A DNA stretch of 50,196 nucleotides, taken from positions 1 through 50,196 of the forward strand of contig JAHEMI010000003.1 in NCBI GenBank assembly GCA_024643785.1, written 5' to 3'. Positions 1 through 9,237 of this stretch are shown here, piece by piece. The position numbers and the translations under genes were made by a program. The notes under the pieces were generated by a model. The model searched no databases. It had not been told where the DNA came from and worked only from the letters and a program-made list of their open reading frames with translations. This DNA is from Burkholderiaceae bacterium (lineage in GTDB: Bacteria > Pseudomonadota > Gammaproteobacteria > Burkholderiales > Burkholderiaceae_E). How positions within the stretch are numbered: position 1 is the stretch's first letter; the number at the start of each line of letters is the position of its first letter.

Positions 1-46
1 TGGCAAGATCGGTCAACCGCGATCAACCATAACGGGAGTGATCAGG

Positions 47-1108
47 ATGCCCAGCAACAGGCGATGGCAGCAGCGACCACCAGGTGCGAATTGGGGTGAC
101 TTTGGAGCCGACGATCAGTGCGGCAGGATGAATCTGCTGACCCCGGAGAAGGTCCGGGAAGGCATCGCCGAAGCGCGCGCGGGTTTGACCTTTTGCCTTA
201 GCCTGCCGCTCGACTACCCCGGCGGTAACGTCCTGAATCCGCGCCGCATGCCGCCGGCGCTGCGGCCAACGCTGCGCGATGGTCATCCGAATCTGAACTA
301 CCAGCTGCAACGCGACAACCCCAACTGCACCGATGTAGTCAACGACGACCTGGCGGTGTTGCATCTGCAGTATTCGACCCAGTGGGACGGGTTGGCTCAC
401 ATTGGCCAGATGTTCGACTGCGACGGTGACGGGGTGCCAGAGGCGGTTTACTACAACGGTTATCGTGCCGGCATCGACGTAGTGGGGCCGCTCGACGGTG
501 CTGATGGCGGCGCTCCTGAGACCGGCGGCATCGCTCAGCCATCGACCTCGGCGGCGAAGGCGCTCGGCATCGAGAAGATGGCCGAGCGCTGCGTCCAGGG
601 CCGCGCGGTGATGATCGACCTGTACCGTCATTTCGGCAGGCAGCGCAGCCTGGTTGGTTACGATGCGCTGATGAGGGTGCTGGAATCCGATCACGTCGCA
701 GTCGAGAGCGGCGATATGGTGTGCCTCCACACCGGATTTGCCGCGATGATTCTGGAGATGAACCGTGCGCCCGATTCCCATGCGCTTGAGAACAGCTGCG
801 CCGTGCTTGACGGGCGCGACGCCCGGCTGCTGCAATGGATCACCGACTCGGGCCTGGCAGCATTGATCGCCGACAATTACGCGGTCGAGGCGCTTCCCGC
901 CAGTAGCCAGCCGGCGCACTGTGCCGCCTTGCCCCTGCACGAGCACTGCCTGTTCAAGCTGGGAGTACATCTGGGAGAGCTCTGGCACCTGACGCCTCTG
1001 GCCGATTGGCTGCGCGCGCACGATCGCAACCGTTTCCTGCTGACCGCTCCGCCGCTGCGTCTGCCGGGAGCCATTGGATCGCCAGTGACTCCAATTGCGA
1101 CGGTCTGA
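47..1108 (+). CDS. cyclase family protein (kynurenine formamidase-like fold)
   Basis: ORF MPSNRRWQQRPPGANWGDFGADDQCGRMNLLTPEKV... with TQWDGLAHIG motif typical of the cyclase (PF04199-like) family; alternative GTG start at 38. Confidence 0.8.
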   Translation: MPSNRRWQQRPPGANWGDFGADDQCGRMNLLTPEKVREGIAEARAGLTFCLSLPLDYPGGNVLNPRRMPPALRPTLRDGHPNLNYQLQRDNPNCTDVVNDDLAVLHLQYSTQWDGLAHIGQMFDCDGDGVPEAVYYNGYRAGIDVVGPLDGADGGAPETGGIAQPSTSAAKALGIEKMAERCVQGRAVMIDLYRHFGRQRSLVGYDALMRVLESDHVAVESGDMVCLHTGFAAMILEMNRAPDSHALENSCAVLDGRDARLLQWITDSGLAALIADNYAVEALPASSQPAHCAALPLHEHCLFKLGVHLGELWHLTPLADWLRAHDRNRFLLTAPPLRLPGAIGSPVTPIATV

Positions 1109-1155
1109 GCAGATCAACCTGATCGCCGCCCTATTCTGATTCGGGAGTCGACGCC

Positions 1156-2292
1156 ATGAAGCCAGCGATGACCATTGCCTGCTTGGCGATAATCGCCGGA
1201 TTGAGCGTGGGTTGCGCCTCCACCGAGGAGCGTCGTGGAGAGTTCCTGCCCGGCTATGCGCGGGCCCTCGCATGGTCTCCCGACGCCAAACACATACTCG
1301 CGGTGCGCGCATGGGACCTGGTGGTCCACGATGCCGCAACATTGCAGCCGCTGGTCACCCGGGAGCCGAGACAACGTCCGTTGCAGGTGAGCCGGCCGGC
1401 GGCCGCGATCGCCTTTGCTCCTGATGGCAAGACCTTCGCCACGGCCGGTTTCGACGGCGGAGTCGTACTCTGGGATGCGGCCAACTGGTCGCAGAAGACG
1501 TGGTTCGCCGGTGCCCAAGGAGCAACTGCTCTGGCCTTCGCCCCGGATGGCAAGGCGCTGGTCGTGGCCGGCCCGGACACTGCGCTGATGGTCTTCGATG
1601 TCGCCTCCGGCAAGCCCTCGGCCACCATGCTGGCCGCTCCGTCGGCGACGATGTCGCTGGCGATTTCACCTGACGGCAGCCAGCTCGCGACCGGGGAAAC
1701 GACTCGCCAAGTGCGTCTCTGGAAGCTGCCTGGGAAGGAACCATCGGTCACGGTGAAGGGGCTCGTTGGCCCGGTTCTTTCGGTCGCGTATTCGCCCGAT
1801 GGAAAGTGGTTGGCCACGTCTGCTGGCGGCCGCGAGGTTCGTCTACTGGCGCCGCTGGATTCAGATCAGACCCGCAAGCTTGTTGATCCTCAAGCGCTTA
1901 CCGCCGAACAGCGTTCGAAGGAAGCGACGGCTTCCGCTGTGCTCGGAGTCGTTTCGGTAATCGGGATGGTGCGCTCGTTCCAACTAGTAGGCGCCCCGGC
2001 GATTGTTCCCGCGGCCGGCGTCAGCCACCAGGAATGGCCGCCGATGAACTGCCCACTGGTTTTCTCCGCGGATGGGAAGTTGCTCGCGGCAATCCACCAC
2101 TCGTTCGACTGGTCGAGTGATTTTCACGTCGAGGTCTTTGAAGTCGGGAGCGGCGCGCGGATAAGTTCATATAGCGGTGGCATCTCGTCGCTGGCATTTT
2201 CGCCCGATGGCAGTCGTCTCGCGGTCAGCGGCATCCTCGGCATCATTCTTCTTGACCCGCAGACGGGTCGGGAAATAGCTGTTGGCCGGTGA
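1156..2292 (+). CDS. WD40 repeat-containing lipoprotein
   Basis: Signal peptide with lipobox-like LSVGCAS; repeated (L/I)AFAPDGK / SVAYSPDGKWLATS WD40 signatures. Confidence 0.8.
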   Translation: MKPAMTIACLAIIAGLSVGCASTEERRGEFLPGYARALAWSPDAKHILAVRAWDLVVHDAATLQPLVTREPRQRPLQVSRPAAAIAFAPDGKTFATAGFDGGVVLWDAANWSQKTWFAGAQGATALAFAPDGKALVVAGPDTALMVFDVASGKPSATMLAAPSATMSLAISPDGSQLATGETTRQVRLWKLPGKEPSVTVKGLVGPVLSVAYSPDGKWLATSAGGREVRLLAPLDSDQTRKLVDPQALTAEQRSKEATASAVLGVVSVIGMVRSFQLVGAPAIVPAAGVSHQEWPPMNCPLVFSADGKLLAAIHHSFDWSSDFHVEVFEVGSGARISSYSGGISSLAFSPDGSRLAVSGILGIILLDPQTGREIAVGR

Positions 2293-2354
2293 CGATATTC
2301 GGCGCTGGCGACGAAGAATTGGTTCCCGGAAATCGCTGAAGACTCCGGGCCGGT

Positions 2355-3611
2355 TCAGTACTTCCAGCCGTAACCGACTCCGAGAATATTCTCGGACAGG
2401 TGCAAGCTCGCGACACCACCACCGTAGTTTGCCGGAATCGGCCCGTCGACAGCCTTCCTGAAAGCGTGGGTGAAGTAGACGCTCAGTTCGCCGTGCTTGC
2501 CCTGTTTCCAGGTTGCCCCGACGCTCAGGTGGTCCTGCACCACGCCCGGGGCGAGGATGTTCAGGAGAATCTCCGCGGCCGGAACTGGTTGTGTGACATG
2601 ACTGTAGCCACCCCGCAAGGTCAGCTTGGGACTCGCGTCGTAGCTCACGCCGATCTTCAAGACCGAGACATCGCGCCACCCAAAACCGGGGCCATTGGAC
2701 GAGCCGAACTGGGTGCCGGTAAAGAGCGTATTTCCCACCGACTTGACGCTGCCGAACTCGATGCGCTGGATATCAGCGGCCAGCGTCAGCGCCTCGGTTG
2801 CCTGCCAGGCGATGCCGACGCCATAGTTGGCGGGGATATCGAACCCGCCCTGCTCTGCGAACAGGCCCTTGTACTTGTCGAATTTGCCCATCCTCGTTGT
2901 GGTGGCGTAGGTCGCGCCAACGGTCAGTTCGGGTGTGAGCTTGCCGGTATAGCCGATGCGCAGCCCCCATCCAGTCGCCGAGTCGGAACCATGGTTGGAG
3001 AAGTCTCCCGGTGACTCGGACGCGCCATTGCCGGCAAAGAGTCCGATGCCCTTGGCTGCGAAACGTTGGTAGGCAAGATTGACGGCAATTCCCAGCGCGT
3101 GATCTTCGTTCACCTTGTAGGCGAGCGTGGGCGAGATGAACAATTGCTCGAGGTTGACTCCGGCGGCTCCGCTGGCGCCGAAGCCACTCCAGGGGTTCAC
3201 CGCGTAATCGGTATTCATACCGCCGTTGCCGTACACGGCTACACCGGCCGACCACTGCGTGTTCAACTGCCTGACGTAACCGAGTTCGGGAATCAGGAAG
3301 TTCCTGGTGTCATTGCCGTCATAACTGCCGTTCAGGGTGCTGCCGCCCGGGCCGGCGTTGCCGCTGATGTCGGCGCCGCGTCTGGGCTGGAACAGGGTCA
3401 AGCCAAGGTCGGCACGGTCACCGACAAATGCTGTGCCGGCAGGGTTGGTCGCTGCAGCCAGGCCGTCCTGAGGCAACGCGATGCCAATGCCGGCAATGCC
3501 CAAAGACTTCGCGCCGTAGCCGTGGGCGAAGTAACCGTTGGTTGCTGAGGCGGTGTTGGTGGCAAGCAGTCCGAGCAGGACAATGGCGGGGAGTGCTTTG
3601 GGGCTGATCAT
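2355..3611 (-). CDS. OmpP1/FadL/TodX family outer membrane transport protein
   Basis: Signal peptide, then ATNGYFAHGYGAKSLGIAGIGIALPQDGLAAATNPAG typical of FadL-like porins; beta-rich with aromatic C-terminus. Confidence 0.85.
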   Translation of the reverse strand: MISPKALPAIVLLGLLATNTASATNGYFAHGYGAKSLGIAGIGIALPQDGLAAATNPAGTAFVGDRADLGLTLFQPRRGADISGNAGPGGSTLNGSYDGNDTRNFLIPELGYVRQLNTQWSAGVAVYGNGGMNTDYAVNPWSGFGASGAAGVNLEQLFISPTLAYKVNEDHALGIAVNLAYQRFAAKGIGLFAGNGASESPGDFSNHGSDSATGWGLRIGYTGKLTPELTVGATYATTTRMGKFDKYKGLFAEQGGFDIPANYGVGIAWQATEALTLAADIQRIEFGSVKSVGNTLFTGTQFGSSNGPGFGWRDVSVLKIGVSYDASPKLTLRGGYSHVTQPVPAAEILLNILAPGVVQDHLSVGATWKQGKHGELSVYFTHAFRKAVDGPIPANYGGGVASLHLSENILGVGYGWKY

Positions 3612-3615
3612 TAGT

Positions 3616-3674
3616 TTTGGTCTCGGAGGTTTGCTGGAGGCGCGCAGACTAGCACCCCCAAATGCGAGACCAAA
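3616..3674. repeat. 10-bp perfect inverted repeat TTTGGTCTCG / CGAGACCAAA with 39-nt spacer
   Basis: Read directly: 3616-3625 and 3665-3674 are reverse complements; immediately upstream of the fadL-like start codon (minus strand). Confidence 0.85.
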
Positions 3675-3723
3675 CCAACTTATTCAGCTTTGCTTATGCG
3701 GTTTATAGTCATTGTGTCGGTGA

Positions 3724-3771
3724 GGCCAGGACTCGAACGGGAAACGCACCATCTGGTGCGTTACACTGGCC
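3724..3771. repeat. nested stem-loop: outer GGCCAG/CTGGCC and inner AACGCACCA-TC-TGGTGCGTT; tRNA-like sequence on the minus strand
   Basis: Inner arms 3743-3751/3754-3762 and outer arms 3724-3729/3766-3771 are perfect; reverse complement contains AACGCACCAGAT and GTTCGAGTCC as in tRNA D/anticodon and T arms. Confidence 0.7.
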
Positions 3772-3803
3772 GTCGGCCCCCGGCATGAAGCCCCTGATCC
3801 ATC

Positions 3804-4199
3804 GTGTTGACAAACGAAATCCCAGCCAAGGCAAGACTGTTTCTCGTTGCCGGTTGCATCGCTGCCCTGCTCGCGGTAGCCGCTGGCGCCTTCGGCGCGC
3901 ATGCGTTGAAGATGCGCCTGACGCCAGACCTGCTGGCGGTCTTCAGAACCGGCGCCGACTATCACTTCTATCACTCGTTCGGCCTGATCCTCGTCGGCTT
4001 GGCAGCCTTGCACCGGCCCGAAAGCAGGCATCTGCGCGCCGCCGGCTGGGCAATGCTCGTCGGCATCGTCCTGTTCTCCGGCAGCCTCTACCTGATGGCA
4101 CTGAGCGGCGCCACCTGGCTGGGAGCGCTAACCCCGCTGGGCGGCGTGTCCTTCATCGCCGCCTGGGCGCTCTTCGCCCTGGCCTTCATCAAGCATTGA
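3804..4199 (+). CDS. DUF423 domain-containing small membrane protein
   Basis: ARLFLVAGCIAALLAVAAGAFGAHALK...FRTGADYHFYHSFGLILVG is the DUF423 signature; GTG or adjacent TTG start. Confidence 0.88.
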   Translation: MLTNEIPAKARLFLVAGCIAALLAVAAGAFGAHALKMRLTPDLLAVFRTGADYHFYHSFGLILVGLAALHRPESRHLRAAGWAMLVGIVLFSGSLYLMALSGATWLGALTPLGGVSFIAAWALFALAFIKH

Positions 4200-4239
4200 A
4201 GCTTGCCCCTCGCGCGCGCCAGCGCCGGCGTTCTCGAGG

Positions 4240-5391
4240 TCAGTCGCAGCGATCAACACCATCGCCGCTGGTGCTGAAATTCCAGCTGTAGTCGGCGAGG
4301 GTGGCGTTGCCGGAATAATCCTTCAATCCGGCGGCCACGGTGGCGCTATAGGTGATCCCCGGGTTCAGTTCATCGAAAGCATGGAAGCTCCAGAGCAGCG
4401 TGCCTCCCTGGTGACTGACCGATCCGGCAACCGGCAGACCGTCAGGACCCTTGACGGTCAAGAACAGCGTGATCGGAACGATGTCTTCGCTCAGTGTCAC
4501 GGTCACCACCGTGGCGGCGCCAGCGCAATTGCTGCCCGCTGCGGGGCTGACCGCGACCACGGCTGGCGGAAAGATGTCGGGAGCCCCGGCGGTGGTGAAG
4601 CTGATGCTCGGGGTCGCCGACAATGGGTTGCCAGCCACGTCACGGGTCGCGGAAGTGACGGTGAAACTATGGCTGGTCGCGTAGGCCAGGGGCGAGTTCG
4701 GTTTCAGCGTCCAGGTGTTGGCGTACGGGCCGATGGCCACGGTGGCAGGAATGACGCTGCCAATGCCATCGAGGAGCACGAGATTGGTCGCATTGACGCT
4801 GGCCGGGTCCATCGCTTCGCTGAACGTTACCGTGACGCTGCTGTTCACGTCGACATTGGTAGCGCCGTTGGCCGGCGAGATGCCCGCGACCTGAGGCGGC
4901 GTGGTGTCAAGCAGGCGGGTGACCGTCAGGGTTGCCGCCCCGGTGTTGCCGCTGCTGTCGCTGGCGTTTATGCGGATGACGTTGATGCCCGGGGCCAGCG
5001 GCACGACCGCATCCCAGATGACCCGCACCTGGAGCAGGCAGTTCAGGTAGAACTGCCAGGCGCTGCCGCTCTGGCCGGTAGTGGCATTGACCCAGGTCAC
5101 CTGGTAACCGGGGGGCAGCGTGCCATGACCAAAGAGACACGCGAGTCCGACGCATGCGCAGCTTGAACCCGCTGGTACGAATGCCGATCCCGACAGCGCC
5201 ACCCCGGCGCCGTCGGTTTCATAGGTGGGATCCCAGGTCGGGCTGGCAATGCTCACCGGGTAAGGGTCGGGCGGCGGACCTTCCTCGTCTGCGCCACCGC
5301 CCCCGCAAGCGGCGAGGAACGCGGCGAGCAGGAACACGGCAATACCCCGCGACCATCTCGCGCGGAGCTCCGATGGTGATTTGACAGTCAT
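4240..5391 (-). CDS. lipoprotein with SbsA-type Ig-like (Big_5) domains
   Basis: Lipobox LLAAFLAACGGGG; TTPPQVAGISPANGATNVDVNSSVTVTFSEAMDPASVN is a classic Big_5 pattern; start trimmed from the ORF-track 5472. Confidence 0.75.
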   Translation of the reverse strand: MTVKSPSELRARWSRGIAVFLLAAFLAACGGGGADEEGPPPDPYPVSIASPTWDPTYETDGAGVALSGSAFVPAGSSCACVGLACLFGHGTLPPGYQVTWVNATTGQSGSAWQFYLNCLLQVRVIWDAVVPLAPGINVIRINASDSSGNTGAATLTVTRLLDTTPPQVAGISPANGATNVDVNSSVTVTFSEAMDPASVNATNLVLLDGIGSVIPATVAIGPYANTWTLKPNSPLAYATSHSFTVTSATRDVAGNPLSATPSISFTTAGAPDIFPPAVVAVSPAAGSNCAGAATVVTVTLSEDIVPITLFLTVKGPDGLPVAGSVSHQGGTLLWSFHAFDELNPGITYSATVAAGLKDYSGNATLADYSWNFSTSGDGVDRCD

Positions 5392-5616
5392 CTGCTGCTC
5401 CCCGAACGGGTGTCGTGGTGTCGCTACCGGCTGCAATACTGGGCCACGCCGATGTTGCAGTAAACCCCCCACGCAGGGAAGCCTCCAGTCGCTCTGGCAG
5501 GCCGCTCGGGAGGGCCATGTCCCGCGGATGGTTTAGGGCCGCATGGCGGTTGCCGTCACTGCGCTATGATCGAACTTCCACTTCCAGCGCCGCCGCACCG
5601 GCTTGGCGAGACCTGA

Positions 5617-5958
5617 ATGGCAGATTTGGCGAACATCGGCAACGACACCGATTCGATCGCGATCGGCGAAGTGCAGCTGCTGCTCTCCGAGAAGCGCACC
5701 TCGCTGGCCGTGATGCGCACCGGCATCGCGGTACTGGCCTTGCCGCTGTCGGTGCTGAGCGTGCTGGTCGCCACTTCGCGGTACTACGATGTCGGCGAGG
5801 TGCTGTATCTGGTCGTGCCGCTGGGCGCGCTAACTCTTGCCCTGGTCATCTTCGGCTCATACCTGATAGTCCATGCGATCGGACACATGCGACGCTACGA
5901 CCGCTTGATTCTCAAGATCAAGTCCGAGCACAGCATAATCGCCGAATACATCGATTAG
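5617..5958 (+). CDS. DUF202-like small membrane protein
   Basis: 113 aa with EKRTSLAVMRTGIAVLALPLSVLS and two hydrophobic segments. Confidence 0.6.
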   Translation: MADLANIGNDTDSIAIGEVQLLLSEKRTSLAVMRTGIAVLALPLSVLSVLVATSRYYDVGEVLYLVVPLGALTLALVIFGSYLIVHAIGHMRRYDRLILKIKSEHSIIAEYID

Positions 5959-5988
5959 CCGCGCCGGCTCCGGACCGCGAGATTTCCC

Positions 5989-6666
5989 ATGTGTACCCAC
6001 TACCTGTCAGTGCCAAGCCCCGAGCGGCTGCGCGAGGCGTTCCACATCAACCCGCCGGCCGAGCTCGGACGCCATGACATGTGGCCGGGCTACTTCGGGC
6101 TGTTCATCCGCCGCGCCGACGAAATCGACGAATCGATCGGACTCGAATCGCGGCGCGAGGCGGTGCTGGGACGCTGGGGCCTGGTGCCGCACTGGTCGAA
6201 GGATGGCAAGGAGCGCAATACCGTCAACGCCCGCAGCGAGACCGCGGCGATCAAGCCCAGTTACCGGGACGCGTGGCGGCGCAGCCAGCGCTGCATCATT
6301 CCGGCGCAGGCAGTGTTCGAGCCTGACTGGCGCTCGGGCAAGGCGGTCGCCACCCAGATCGTCAGGGCGGACGGCCAGCCGTTGGGGATCGCCGGACTCT
6401 GGTCAGCCTGGCGCTCGCCCGATGGCTGGCTCGAAAGCTACACCATGCTGACCATCAACGCCGATGAGCACGAACTGATGCGCAATTTCCACCGCCCCAA
6501 GGAAGAGAAACGGATGGTGGTGATCCTGCCCGAGGACAGCTACGAGGATTGGCTGGGCGCCAGTCCCGAGCGCGCCGCCGGATTCATCCGACCCTACGGC
6601 GCGGAGCTGTTGCGTGCCGCCGCGCCGCCGCCGCGCGGCCAGCTCGATCTGGTGTCCGGGCAATAA
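5989..6666 (+). CDS. SOS response-associated peptidase family protein (HMCES/YedK-like)
   Basis: Starts MC (catalytic Cys2); NARSE motif; WSAW; LTINADEHELMRNFHRP block. Confidence 0.82.
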   Translation: MCTHYLSVPSPERLREAFHINPPAELGRHDMWPGYFGLFIRRADEIDESIGLESRREAVLGRWGLVPHWSKDGKERNTVNARSETAAIKPSYRDAWRRSQRCIIPAQAVFEPDWRSGKAVATQIVRADGQPLGIAGLWSAWRSPDGWLESYTMLTINADEHELMRNFHRPKEEKRMVVILPEDSYEDWLGASPERAAGFIRPYGAELLRAAAPPPRGQLDLVSGQ

Positions 6667-7023
6667 ATGGCCAAAGCCAGGAAATCAGCCGCGCCGGCGC
6701 CAGCTGCGGACGCCGCAGCCGGACCACACCCGGACGGGCGCTTCTTCCACTGGGAAGGCGAGGTGCTGGTCGTAAATATCCTCGGGACCCCTTCTGCCAA
6801 ACTGGACAAGATCGGCAAGCCCAAGGACAAGCAACTGAAGGTGTCGGTGACCGCAGACCCGGTGGGCGGCAAGGCCACCGATCACATGGTGAAGTTCCTC
6901 GCCAGGGAGTTCGGGGTCAGGACGAGCGACGTGGAAGTGGTCTTCGGCCGCATGAGCGTCAACAAGCAGTTGCGGATTGCCAGCCCGACGAAGTTCCCGC
7001 GGGCCTTCAAGCTCGGGGAATAG
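6667..7023 (+). CDS. DUF167 (YggU-like) family protein
   Basis: LVVNILGTPSAKLDKIG...LKVSVTADPVGGKATDHMVKFLAREFGV...VEVVFGRMSVNKQLRI fits DUF167. Confidence 0.75.
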   Translation: MAKARKSAAPAPAADAAAGPHPDGRFFHWEGEVLVVNILGTPSAKLDKIGKPKDKQLKVSVTADPVGGKATDHMVKFLAREFGVRTSDVEVVFGRMSVNKQLRIASPTKFPRAFKLGE

Positions 7024-7039
7024 CCGCGCCTCCGGCGCC

Positions 7040-7927
<888 letters not shown>

Positions 7928-7939
7928 TCAGGAGCCGGT

Positions 7940-9076
7940 TCACTGCACCCGCCGCACCACGACGCAGCCGATCGAATAGCCGGCGCCAAACGAGCAGATC
8001 ACCCCGATATCACCGGCGGCCAGACCCTCGCGGTTGCGATGGAAGGCGATGATCGAGCCCGCCGAGGCGGTGTTGGCGTATTCGTCGAGGATCACTGGGG
8101 CACGTTCCGGTCCGGGATCGGCGCCCAGCAACTTGCGGGTAATGAACAGGTTCATGTTCAGGTTCGCCTGGTGCAGCCAGTAGCGCGCGACCGAATGCGG
8201 CTCGATGCCCAGTTGCGTCAGGTGCCCGCCGATGTGTTCGACCACCATCGGGCAGACTTCCTTGAACACCTTGCGGCCTTCCTGCACGAAGAGCTGGTCG
8301 TGGGCGTTGCGGTCGACCTCTTCGCAGCGCCCCAGGAACCCGGCGTTGTTGCGGATGTTGTTCGAGAACTTGGTCGCCAGTTTGGTGCCGAGGATGTCGA
8401 AGCGTTCGCTGACCTTGGCCTTGGCGGCGTCCTCGACCACCACCGCGGTGCAGACGTCGCCGAAAATGAAGTGGCTGTCGCGGTCGCGCCAGTCGAGGTG
8501 CGCCGAGGTGATTTCGGGGCTGACCACCAGTGCCGCGCGCGAGGTGCCGGCGCGGATTGCGTTGGCGGCCTGCTCGATGCCGAAGGTCGCCGACGAGCAG
8601 GCGACGTTCATGTCGTAGGCATAGCCCGAGGCGCCCAGCGCCTGCTGCAGTTCGATCGCCATCGCGGGGTAGGCGCGCTGCATGTTGGCGCAGGCGATGA
8701 TCACCAGGTCGATGTCGGCGGCTTCGCGCCGGGCCATCGCCAGGGCGTCGCGCGCCGCTCCCAGGGCGATCTCGACCTGCAGCGACATTTCCTCGTTGGG
8801 GCGGGGGGCAAAGTACGGGCGCATCCGCGTCGGGTCGACCACGCCGCGGCGATCGAGGACATAGCGCTGGCGGATTCCCGAGGCTTTCTCGATGAACTCG
8901 ACGTTCGAGGGCTCGAGGGCGACCGCCTCGCCGCGACTGATCGCGGCGGCATTGCGCGTGTTCTCGAGCTCGACGTACTCGTTGAACGAAGCCACCAGTT
9001 CATCATTGGTAATGACGTCGGGGGCGTTCCACAGGCCGGTGCCGGTGATGGCTGCAACGACAGGGCTAGGCGTCAT
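7940..9076 (-). CDS. beta-ketoacyl-ACP synthase III-like (FabH family)
   Basis: MTPSPVVAAITGTGLWNAPD...; Cys in MNVACSSATFG, His in WLHQANLNM, Asn in YANTASAGS; start trimmed to 9076. Confidence 0.88.
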   Translation of the reverse strand: MTPSPVVAAITGTGLWNAPDVITNDELVASFNEYVELENTRNAAAISRGEAVALEPSNVEFIEKASGIRQRYVLDRRGVVDPTRMRPYFAPRPNEEMSLQVEIALGAARDALAMARREAADIDLVIIACANMQRAYPAMAIELQQALGASGYAYDMNVACSSATFGIEQAANAIRAGTSRAALVVSPEITSAHLDWRDRDSHFIFGDVCTAVVVEDAAKAKVSERFDILGTKLATKFSNNIRNNAGFLGRCEEVDRNAHDQLFVQEGRKVFKEVCPMVVEHIGGHLTQLGIEPHSVARYWLHQANLNMNLFITRKLLGADPGPERAPVILDEYANTASAGSIIAFHRNREGLAAGDIGVICSFGAGYSIGCVVVRRVQ

Positions 9077-9198
9077 GGTGCTCGGTACTCCCGGAAATGC
9101 TGGCGCCGCTGCCGGGACTCTGGCTGCCCCGACGCTGGCATGGGCGCCCATTGTACGGCAGCAGGTCGGTGGAATCCTTACGGATGGAGGTGATTCCT

Positions 9199-9218
9199 GC
9201 CGGCGCGCCGACGCCGGT
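9199..9218 (-). terminator. GC-rich hairpin downstream of ackA (CCGGCG-cgccga-CGCCGG)
   Basis: Perfect 6-bp arms in the ackA-fabH-like intergenic gap; no U-tract. Confidence 0.3.
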
Positions 9219-9237
9219 GGAGCAATCAGCCCACTGG

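Noticed and set aside
23-1342. 439-aa minus-strand ORF opposite the cyclase-family gene
   Set aside because: Antisense shadow ORF; plus-strand cyclase has clear family motifs.
9199-9218. Hairpin between ackA and the FabH-like gene as a regulatory element
   Set aside because: Only 6-bp arms without a U-tract in GC-rich DNA; kept as a weak terminator-like feature, not a finding.
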